DNA of 11,442 nt from Theodoxus fluviatilis (lineage: Eukaryota > Mollusca > Gastropoda > Cycloneritida > Neritidae). The notes under the pieces were generated by a model that did no database searches, was not told where the DNA came from, and saw nothing but the letters and a program-made list of their open reading frames with translations. A program made the translations under genes and the position numbers. Location of the stretch: assembly GCA_034096865.1 (NCBI GenBank), contig JAWQFJ010018357.1:37501-48942 (forward strand), in the 5' to 3' direction. Below, in pieces: positions 1-6,949 of the stretch (position 1 is its first letter; every line of letters starts with the position of its first letter).

Positions 1-356
1 TTACTTCTTAGTGAGAGAAAAAAAGAATATATCTAAACGATTTTCCTTTAATGAACGCTTATTCATCATCTTAAAAAACATTATTGCAATGCATTAAAAG
101 TGCTTGTTTTCTTACCTTTAGTTGACCTGAAGACATTATTTTACTGCACTAAACAGGTGCTAATGTAGGACCATTGATGTACTAACCTGGAGCACACGTA
201 TCCTTTTCGTAAACCAACAGCGCACTAATGAGTAAATTGATTCATCCAGTAGAGCAGGCCCGAGATCGATTCATTTCCGCTTCAGCTCATTCACTCACCC
301 TTTGATCTCCAAAACAACCTTTCCGGGCAGGTAACAATTCGTCGCAATGCAGGTAG
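1..356. other. Intergenic or intronic DNA, no feature seen
   Basis: This is AT-rich, non-repetitive sequence with stops in all frames. I see no gene, no RNA gene and no recognisable repeat in it. It runs up to the T-run (read on the minus strand) that closes the SINE-like remnant. Confidence 0.6.
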
Positions 357-432
357 AAAAAAAAACTCCTTTGAAACAACAGCAGGATCGAACTCATGAC
401 TAACTGATTGGCTCCCCACCATTACCTCACTG
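357..432 (-). repeat. Possible tRNA-derived SINE remnant
   Basis: Read on the minus strand, this segment has an A-box-like stretch (about 432-415, GAGGTAATGGTGGG). About 20 bases further on comes GAGTTCGATCC (395-385), which closely resembles the RNA polymerase III B box. A run of nine T residues follows at 365-357 and would serve as a Pol III terminator. The phrase GTCATGAGTTCGATCC is typical of the tRNA heads of SINEs. The A-to-B spacing is shorter than in an intact tRNA, no tRNA fold closes, and no target-site duplication was seen. It is therefore at best a decayed SINE head. A chance B-box match remains possible. Confidence 0.35.
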
Positions 433-883
433 AAGGTCCGGTGACTTCAACTTGACCGATCGTCTGATGGTGGCCCGTGATTTACATTAGGATCCCATCA
501 ACTTCTAATCTTCTGAAAGACACCCAGGACACAGGAAAGCCTGGCGGTGCTTTGAAGTCCTCGGCAGAACCGGCTTTCAGGATATCAGCGCGACGGCGCG
601 AAAATGGAATGGCCTCACCCAAGCTTTGGGTGCACTCGACGTTGTGGTGGAAGATGAAAAGAAATCACTTTTGCGCAGTTCCCTTGAAGATGTCTCGTTG
701 GCTGCAAAGAATGACTGCCAAGCTCGTCCTTCATCGATCGAAGATAAAACTCAAAACAATCCCCCCTTTCTTTTTGTGCTCGACTCCCTAGATCCGGTTA
801 TCTGAGTCAGTGGGCTTTCTTTGCTGGAGTGAGCAACTCATGGCGAGAAGATTCTTATAAAACACTCTTTCTTGCACTGCGGA

Positions 884-956
884 TTTTGTCAGGAATTGCC
901 GACAAAAAGGTCATTTAGAGCTTTTTCTCACACATTAGTTTTTGTCAGGAATCGCC
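884..956. repeat. Short direct repeat with adjacent hairpin
   Basis: TTTGTCAGGAATTGCC at 885-900 recurs with one change as TTTGTCAGGAATCGCC at 941-956, a 56-bp period. The first copy is also part of a hairpin: TTTTGTC (884-890) pairs with GACAAAA (901-907) across a 10-nt loop. It may be the remains of a tandem duplication. No function is implied. Confidence 0.6.
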
Positions 957-1020
957 ATAACTGTTTTCTTGTTCTTCCTCTTTGGATTGTCATGTTGACA
1001 GGATGCTTTGACTCGAGATG

Positions 1021-1051
1021 CAGGACATTTCTGCAGGACATTTCTGCAGGA
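1021..1051. repeat. 13-bp micro-tandem repeat
   Basis: CAGGACATTTCTG occurs twice head to tail (1021-1033 and 1034-1046), followed by a partial third copy CAGGA (1047-1051). The copies are identical, which suggests recent slippage. Confidence 0.85.
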
Positions 1052-1527
1052 TTCAGCCCAGGAACTAATTCAACTATTCTATGAAGTTATTTGAGTAACA
1101 TACACTTTTTATATTTCAGTAGATCTAAAGTACATGTAAAGCTCTGGGTATATACTACAATGTAGTTCATTTGCTCACCTCTTGACAACTTTAATACCGC
1201 TGAACTTGTTCAAGGTAAATTTTATGGAGATATCATTGTGTAGACAGACCAAATGGGTGATTGATCTATTCGTGAGCGACTGAAATATATGTTTAAATAT
1301 TGTAAAACTGAATGAGGGCATCTTCTCAAGCAACTGCCTTATAAAACCGAATCCACTTGAATGTCAATCTGCCAAAGGCAGGATTGAGTTCCTGCATGCT
1401 TTAGCAAGAGTCTGCTTCAATTTACCCAGTACTACGAACCTCGCGAGGCCAAACTGTATTGTGATAAATCAACGCCGACTGCATCTTTAACTCTAAAAGG
1501 CCAGAAATGAGACTTAACTGCATTAGT

Positions 1528-1548
1528 TCATCATCATCATTACCGTCG

Positions 1549-1604
<56 letters not shown>

Positions 1605-1656
1605 GTCGTCGTCGTCGTCATCGTCGTCGTCGTCATAATCATCATCATCATTATAA
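1528..1656. repeat. TCA/TCG trinucleotide microsatellite
   Basis: This is an almost uninterrupted trinucleotide array. A long TCA core (about 1550-1602) is followed by a TCG-rich block (about 1603-1635), with short TCA runs at both ends. It lies next to the T-rich tail side of the SINE-like element at 1672-1870, and a shorter CAT run (1870-1883) lies on that element's other side. Peptides translated from it are artefacts of the repeat. Confidence 0.95.
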
Positions 1657-1671
1657 TTTTTTTTTCTTCCT

Positions 1672-1870
1672 TTTTTTAAGAAATTGTTTTGAGGTTAATT
1701 TCCCCCACCCCCACATCAGTCGCTGCTCCTGGGTAGGAGAGGCAATGTGGGTGAAGCATCTTGCCCAATGACTGCAAGTCAAGGACCTGTGCAGCTTCCA
1801 ACACCGCACCCATCAACAGCAAGCGACTGCAAGTCAAACGCTCTATCTGCTCGGCCACACAGTCCCACAG
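1672..1870 (-). mobile_element. tRNA-derived SINE-like element
   Basis: Read on the minus strand, the element opens with TGTGGCCGAGCAGATAGAGC (1859-1840), which matches the D-arm/A-box of tRNA-Leu/Ser-type heads. GACTTGCAGTC (1835-1825) follows in the anticodon-stem position, with arms GACT and AGTC. The B box is degenerate. The body contains TTGGGCAAGATGCTTCACCC (1767-1748), a motif I recall as widespread in SINE-like repeats of marine animals. It ends in an A/T-rich tail that passes directly into the TGA/CGA microsatellite. GACTTGCAGTC occurs a second time at 1780-1770, so the head may be partly duplicated. No clear target-site duplication was seen, and the flanking CAT repeats would mask one. 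Confidence 0.65.
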
Positions 1871-2615
1871 CATCATCATCATCTTGTCGAATTTCTGGAA
1901 CGAAAAATGCCAGACCTGTCGTGCCCTGAACAACACCACGGCCAGCTGGAGCGAGGCACTATCCCCGTTTCCGGACACGAACGTTGTTAAAGGCTGCACT
2001 CTGTCAGGCCACTGATCGGCTGGATGTTCCTGTCATTCAGGCAAGGACATTTCCATCCCTTCCGGTGACAGAAGATTCGCCTCAAGGAACGGGAAGAACA
2101 TCGACTGATGAAAATTGTTACGAAGTTCGACTTGGCTCGTTTCTGAATAAGCGTCTAGGGGAATATGCACTCACACAGTCAAACTAGTAACACTATCTCA
2201 CACATTCGTTCTATCAAAGATGGAACACGACAGAAAGACGGTGAGGACAAAGGTCAAAATCAAATCACTTTCATTTGATCTATCAACAATGAACATGGAT
2301 AATTAAATGTTAGTAATGATAATCAAGAACCAATAATTCAATTCAATCTTAGGTATGGAGTAAATAGTTGTGGCTCGCCAACCAATCAAAAGTGTACTTA
2401 ACTGAATCGTAGGTTGTGTCCGCTGAAAACACGTGGTAATCCTAAAGCGAGGTGGCCAATTCGTGTTCATGTTAAACCCGCTTACACAAAGGTTCCTACC
2501 TTCAGGACGACTGTAGCAGCGGCTTTAGAGATGCAGGTGAGGGAGAGAGGGGGTGGTAAAAAGGAGTAGGGGGGTCAACGGGAGCACAATCAACGAAAGT
2601 GAGTTTCGACCGAAT
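1871..2615. other. No gene seen
   Basis: After a short CAT run (to 1883) this is non-repetitive sequence. It is AT-rich in 2180-2400 and purine/G-rich near 2530-2580. Short open frames here overlap the SINE-like element or lack any recognisable feature. Confidence 0.5.
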
Positions 2616-2911
2616 GTGGAGCGGGGAGACGCTTCACAGTTTTGGACGCTGTGGAGCAGGATTCAAACAGGAATCGTCAGTCTGGCAGGACCAACGCAGA
2701 CAGTACACCCCACAGTCTCGGACTAAGGCAGGCTTGTAACTCGACCCGACCCTGGGGCAGACGCTTTCACTTGTGGAGCTGAGAAAAGCTTGTACTTTAG
2801 ACCGGGTGGGGGCGGGGAGACGCCTCGTAATTTGGACGCAGGCTTCAAACAGGAATCCTCAGTCTTGTAGGGCAGACGCTTCACTCTTCAGATGATATGG
2901 AGCAGGGAGAT
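2616..2911. repeat. Diverged local repeat block
   Basis: Two related segments start near 2621 and 2811, about 190 bp apart. Both contain GCGGGGAGACGC, then TTTGGACGC, then a TTCAAACAGGAATC core and a CAGTCT motif. A second shared word, GGCAGACGCTTTCAC or GGCAGACGCTTCAC, appears at 2756-2770 and 2871-2884, followed in each case by a GGAGC-type tail. The order suggests an old tandem duplication, scrambled by deletions, just beside the CCAAT/TATA cluster. I do not recognise the family. Confidence 0.55.
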
Positions 2912-2985
2912 GGGCGGCGTTTTACACATGGTGATGGTCTTTTGTGCTTGGTTGAATTCCGCGCGCCTGCCGCTGGCGGCCGGAG

Positions 2986-3195
2986 TTTATATACCCGGAG
3001 CAATAATTCTAATGCTCTCCCATCCAATGGAAACACTCGGGCCACGTCCACTTAACCTCGCTGTCCAATCACATGGTCCCCATATAAAGCCAACGTCTAT
3101 CTCCGGAATTCTCCATTCACGTTTTGGAAATGGAGCCAATCACACGTCTCCGCTCCGCACTAGCATCCAATATGTACCAAGTTTGCGATGATTGG
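2986..3195. promoter_or_regulatory. CCAAT-rich, possibly bidirectional promoter
   Basis: Five CCAAT boxes lie within about 170 bp: plus orientation at 3024-3028, 3065-3069, 3136-3140 and 3167-3171, and minus orientation at 3191-3195. A plus-strand TATAAA is at 3083-3088. A minus-strand GTATATAAA (2994-2986) points the other way. CCAAT boxes bind NF-Y in animals, and paired TATA boxes with shared CCAAT boxes are the layout of divergent promoters such as those of histone genes. No histone coding sequence lies on either side. On the plus side the first ATG in fair context (3130) opens only a 34-codon frame ending at 3234. The role is inferred from motif density only. Confidence 0.35.
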
Positions 3196-3480
3196 ATAGA
3201 TGGAGGACGTCTTATGGCCCAGCAACCTCTCTAGGCCATGCAAGGCCATTAAGCATGAAAATCACTAGAACAGTTCAAAGCAAACGTAAGGCAAGGTCTC
3301 GTGTCTCTAGTCACTCGCCTCTTAGGAACCACGTAGAGAGACACGGTGGACCGATTCTTAACTCAACCCTCGAACACACAGTGGAAACTATGGCTGGCGA
3401 GCCACAACACACTCTAACGTTACTATTTTTAACATGGTTGGCGGCCACACTAATTTACATACCACAGGTTAGTAAACACG
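3196..3480. other. No gene seen; one hairpin
   Basis: This is mixed-composition sequence. CGTGTCTCT (3300-3308) is perfectly complementary to AGAGACACG (3337-3345) across a 28-nt loop. The frame that crosses this stretch has no recognisable domain and ends in poly-Gly translated from the G-tract. Confidence 0.5.
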
Positions 3481-3518
3481 AAGGAGGAGGAAGGGGGGGG
3501 GGGGGTGGGGGGGGAGGG
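3481..3518 (+). repeat. Purine tract with long G runs
   Basis: GGA repeats lead into 13 consecutive G residues (3493-3505), one T, eight G (3507-3514), one A and three G. Only two bases interrupt the G tract. Such a sequence can form a G-quadruplex on the plus strand, and it is also prone to length variation and sequencing error. Confidence 0.9.
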
Positions 3519-3947
3519 ATGATCTCGTCACAATAATCAATCGTCTCCACTAATGGAATCCCGCCCCTCGCGATCTCGTGGACTCGTGTTTGGAATTACG
3601 CAGCGCACGCAAAGTCACGATCACAACATCAGTTTGTAAAGGAAGACTACCTCACAAAAGGATTGAATCCTCCCCAGCTTCCTGGAAGCAGCCCTTGCTC
3701 TCTGACACATGTGGGCGCAGAGTACAACAAACTTCAGCTTCACGGTTCTTGCTGCTGAAAACCTTGGATGCCGGACTTGAGGAGGCTTACCACGGTAGCT
3801 CAGCTGGGGGGGTGGCCCCAGGCAGCCAAAGAGGTTAAATGGAACGCCCTGCAACGGGATCCATCTGTCGAGACCTAAACATTCGTTCCAACCCCAATGG
3901 AAGATTCAAAGCTCAACACTTGAACAGCAGTAAACCGGTCACCAATT
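3519..3947. other. No gene seen
   Basis: Overlapping open frames on both strands (3578-3838 plus, 3621-3854 minus) have no recognisable domain, and neither is preferred. A tRNA A-box-like word, GGTAGCTCAGCTGG (3793-3806), stands out. No correctly spaced B box or cloverleaf goes with it. Confidence 0.45.
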
Positions 3948-3956
3948 CCCATACCC

Positions 3957-4375
3957 CATTCTAGTAAACTAGAGATTTCGCCTACCGGCAAAAGTATCTC
4001 TAGCACAGTTCACATCACGTGATGGAAGGTTTTTGGCCAATTTATGCAAGCGGAGGTCAGACGAGAGGCTTGTGGGATAGCCGATGTGCTCCCTGACATA
4101 CGCCGTTAAAGTAGTTCTAAGACTATTTCGCACAAAACTCTTAACTTACTCTTGTTGAGACAACAAACAAGCGTTTATTCGATACAATAAAATGTTTGTG
4201 TTGAAATGGAACCAAGTTTTTACATCTGAATGATTTCTGTAAAAAAAGTGGAGGGAAAAATAGTATCAGTACGAACTATTTTTGGCGTAAGGCTGTAATG
4301 CCAAGGGTCAAGCCTATTACGCATTCATTGCGAACTGTGCCAGAGTCAATACTACTGACTCGGGTTTACAGAATG
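3957..4375 (+). mobile_element. Non-autonomous DNA transposon (MITE), copy 1
   Basis: This 419-bp element matches 7420-8011 at roughly 85% by eye outside a nested insertion. Its left end reads CATTCTAGTAAACTAGAG. The reverse complement of its right end reads CATTCTGTAAACCCGAG, so the two agree over about 18 bp with one gap and two mismatches. The flanks are a perfect 9-bp direct repeat, CCCATACCC (3948-3956 and 4376-4384), as expected of a target-site duplication. It encodes no transposase and must have been moved in trans. A 9-bp duplication fits Mutator-like or Merlin-type elements better than hAT (8 bp), but the superfamily is not settled by two copies. Internal features shared with copy 2 are a subterminal hairpin at 3969-4003, the palindrome at 4013-4024 and a hairpin at 4343-4361. 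Confidence 0.8.
4013..4024. promoter_or_regulatory. Palindromic E-box in MITE copy 1
   Basis: CATCACGTGATG is a perfect 12-bp palindrome around the CACGTG E-box, the binding core of basic helix-loop-helix-zipper factors (USF, Myc, MITF/TFEB types). It is unchanged in copy 2 (7476-7487), although the bases just outside differ. Whether it is bound is unknown. Confidence 0.4.
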
Positions 4376-4384
4376 CCCATACCC

Positions 4385-5035
4385 AAGCCCTTAAGTTGTG
4401 TTCTGATTGGGTTTAGTGCCCGATGTGAACGAAGCTGAAGTGGACACGTGATCTTGTGCATGGGGACTTGCATACGAATAGGCAACAGTGACTTGAATGA
4501 TTTGCATACGTCACTGTCTGCACCGTTGAGTTACATGATAAGTCTAGTATTATCATGTAGCATACATGGCAAGGACTCGGCCAATGCGCTCCATCGAGCA
4601 ACATTTCATTGTGAATAATGCAGCAATATTTACATTAACAATTGCTGTATTCTACACGTAGCATTGGGAAATGAATCATGCTCTTTCGCTACACTTCTCT
4701 CGCTGTGTGTCAGTAACTATGAAAATGAGTGTTTTGCTTGCGGAATGAAGGGGAAAATGGCGGACACTAGTTGTTCAATTGTAACTACATTGTAAAAACC
4801 AGTCTCTGCGCGTGAAAGATCCGTCTGGCCAGCCAATCAGGATGCAGCATCCACCACAGCGACAAAATTGGACTTCGGACTCTCAAGCACGTGATTAATT
4901 TCGTACCGAGGACACTTGTCGCAAATCAAAAAAGCACTTGCGTTGAGTCGAAATACCCACGGAGTAAAGCGTAAGCATCACTCTGTTAGAATATGGCTTG
5001 AAAGACAACTCTACATACATGCATCTATCGATCAA
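4385..5035. other. No gene seen; contains hairpins
   Basis: No supported coding region. TTGCATACG recurs at 4468-4476 and 4502-4510. CAGTGAC (4486-4492) pairs with GTCACTG (4510-4516). The stronger hairpin at 4532-4559 is listed separately. The open frame entering the next element from 4916 has no recognisable domain. Confidence 0.5.
4532..4559. repeat. Perfect 10-bp inverted repeat
   Basis: TACATGATAA (4532-4541) is exactly complementary to TTATCATGTA (4550-4559) across an 8-nt loop. It is a strong cruciform or RNA hairpin candidate. It is not G/C-rich, has no T-run after it, and belongs to no repeat found elsewhere in the window. Confidence 0.8.
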
Positions 5036-5135
5036 ACAGTGTGCGAGTGTTGGAATGCTTTGTATGACTGTGGACTTTTCATTGTAAACGCCATGAGCTT
5101 GCCTATTAGGGAAGGTATGTGCGTATAAATAATCT

Positions 5136-5170
<35 letters not shown>

Positions 5171-5171
5171 T
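5036..5171 (+). mobile_element. Small retroelement-like repeat with (ATT)n tail, copy A
   Basis: The 101-bp core (5036-5136) starts ACAGTGTGCGAG and ends ATAATCTG. It matches the reverse complement of 7841-7941 with seven substitutions (about 93%). Both copies start their similarity at the same base and both end in a TAT/ATT array on the same side (here 5137-5171). A simple-repeat tail at one fixed end is typical of SINEs and of 3' ends of non-LTR retrotransposons. No Pol III boxes were seen and no target-site duplication was found. Both copies stay open in one frame with similar peptides, but the changes include D/E, I/V and G/S replacements and one stop, so coding is not demonstrated. It could be a short SINE or the 3' end of a LINE. 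Confidence 0.65.
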
Positions 5172-5305
5172 AAACATATCATTAGGAAAAAGTAATGATA
5201 AGGACCGAGACTTCCTGAGTTAACATGATATTCTTGCATTGGGGAAACCCTGGACAAAATGATAAATAAACATGTCATCATAGAACTAGAATGAATGATT
5301 ATCAT

Positions 5306-5405
5306 GACAACAACAACGACGACCACGATAACAACAATTGGGGTGAGTGAACACAAACAACAACAACAACAACAACAAATCAACAGCAGCAACAACGACA
5401 ACAAT
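5306..5405. repeat. Imperfect CAA microsatellite
   Basis: Two CAA-rich runs, with a purest core near 5353-5378, are interrupted by CGA, GCA and a short unique segment. The opposite strand translates to poly-Val/Cys/Leu, an artefact. Confidence 0.9.
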
Positions 5406-5625
5406 ACACTGAGACAACTACAAATATTTTATTTGTATTAATAATGTAATTGGTACAAATATTTTAACTGTATCTACTCGCTCCTCAGCCATAGTAATTG
5501 CAGAAGCAAATGTCCTTTACCCTAAGCAAGAAAATACATGCAGTGCCGATGGCATCGGCGAAAGAGAAGAGGCCGATGTATACATTTTCAGGCCCCTAAA
5601 AAATCAACCAATCACATTCCAAGAC
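5406..5625. other. Spacer with two hairpins upstream of the minisatellite
   Basis: TACAAAT (5419-5425) pairs with ATTTGTA (5431-5437) across five bases, and ACAAATATTTTA is repeated at 5420 and 5456. GCCGATG and CATCGGC flank a single base at 5545-5559, making a tight GC palindrome. GGCCGATG recurs near 5571. No gene is seen. Confidence 0.6.
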
Positions 5626-6846
5626 GTGTTTATTAAGCCATTATGGCCAAAAGGCTAGTCAGGTTACATGGTGGTCATATTGATGTGTTTATTGAGCCAT
5701 TATGGCCAAAAGGCTAGTCAGGTTACATGGTGGTTATATTGATGTGTTTATTGAGCCATTATGGCCAAAAGGCTAGTCAGGTTACATGGTGGTCATATTG
5801 ATGTGTTTATTGAGCCATTATTAGTCAGGTTACATGGTGGTTATATTGATGTGTTTATTGAGCCATTATGGCCAAAAGGCTAGTCAGGTTACATGGTGGT
5901 CATATTGATGTGTTTATTGAGCCATTATGGCCAAAAGGCTAGTCAGGTTACATGGTGGTCATATTGATGTGTTTATTGAGCCATTATGGCCAAAAGACTA
6001 GTCAGGTTACATGGTGGTTATATTGATGTGTTTATTGAGCCATTATGGCCAAAAGGCTAGTCAGGTTACATGGTGGTTATATTGATGTGTTTATTGAGCC
6101 ATTATGGCCAAAAGGCTAGTCAGGTTACATGGTGGTTATATTGATGGCACACTGAGGGGTTATTATTGAGCCATTATGGCCAAAAGGCTAGTCAGGTTAC
6201 ATGGTGGTCATATTGATGGCACACTGAGGGGTTATTATTGAGCCATTATGGCCAAAAGGCTAGTCAGGTTACATGGTGGTCATATTGATGGCACACTGAG
6301 GGGTTATTATTGAGCCATTATGGCCAAAAGGCTAGTCAGGTTACATGGTGGTCATATTGATGGCACACTGAGGGGTTATTATTGAGCCATTATGGCCAAA
6401 AGGCTAGTCAGGTTACATGGTGGTTATATTGATGGCACACTGAGGGGTTATTATTGAGCCATTATGGCCAAAAGTCTAGTCAGGTCACATGGTGGTTATA
6501 TTGATGGCACACTGAGGGGTTATTATTGAGCCATTATGGCCAAAAGGCTAGTCAGGTTACATGGTGGTTATATTGATGGCACACTGAGGGGTTATTATTG
6601 AGCCATTATGGCCAAAAGGCTAGTCAGGTTACATGGTGGTCATATTGATGTGTTTATTGAGTCATTATGGCCAAAAGGCTAGTCAGGTTACATGGTGGTC
6701 ATATTGATGTGTTTATTGAGTCATTATGGCCAAAAGGCTAGTCAGGTTACACGGTGGTCATATTGATGTGTTTATTGAGTCATTATGGCCAAAAGGCTAG
6801 TCAGGTTACATGGTGGTCATATTGATGGCACACTGATGGGTTATAT
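5626..6846 (+). repeat. Minisatellite of 19 units, 59 and 72 bp
   Basis: I count 19 contiguous units plus a 20-bp partial unit. Units 1-9 (5626-6145) are the 59-bp form starting GTGTTTATTGAG. Unit 4 (5803-5850) has an 11-bp deletion and is 48 bp. Units 10-16 (6146-6649) are a 72-bp form with an extra 13 bp, starting GGCACACTGAGGGG. Units 17-19 (6650-6826) return to 59 bp, and the partial 72-type start is 6827-6846. Units differ by few substitutions, for example GGTCAT versus GGTTAT, GAGTCAT in units 17-19, and single changes in units 1, 7, 14 and 18. Every unit except the deleted one carries GCCATTATGGC, an odd palindrome. It is not coding: 59 is not a multiple of three and stops occur in each unit. 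Confidence 0.97.
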
Positions 6847-6949
6847 AATGCACACCTTATAAGACGAGAAGCGTTCATTGATAATACATAATCATGAAAT
6901 ACAATAGGAAGTTATTACAGAAGAAAAGAAATCTGTTTTCAAATGCTCA
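6847..6949. other. Short unique spacer
   Basis: This is AT-rich, non-repetitive sequence between the minisatellite and the trinucleotide array. No feature is seen. Confidence 0.6.

Larger units (their letters stand above)
433..1527. other. Gene-poor stretch with small local repeats
   Basis: No coding region is supported here. Open frames at 477-791 and 872-1084 are short, of mixed composition and without a recognisable domain. The only structure I see is the local repeats listed separately (884-956 and 1021-1051). Confidence 0.55.

Noticed and set aside
2986..3195. Histone gene pair around the CCAAT/TATA cluster
   Set aside because: No histone-like reading frame or 3' histone stem-loop was seen on either side within the window.
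3793..3806. tRNA A-box-like GGTAGCTCAGCTGG suggesting a tRNA gene
   Set aside because: There is no B box at tRNA spacing and no acceptor stem. The nearest B-like word (near 3880) is too far away and degenerate.
4895..5404. 169-codon minus-strand frame with poly-Val, poly-Asn and poly-Cys
   Set aside because: It is made of CAA and ATT repeats plus retroelement-like sequence read backwards.
5626..6846. Possible CRISPR array, since direct repeats are regularly spaced
   Set aside because: The whole unit, not only a short repeat, is repeated without unique spacers, and the context is eukaryotic. It is a minisatellite.
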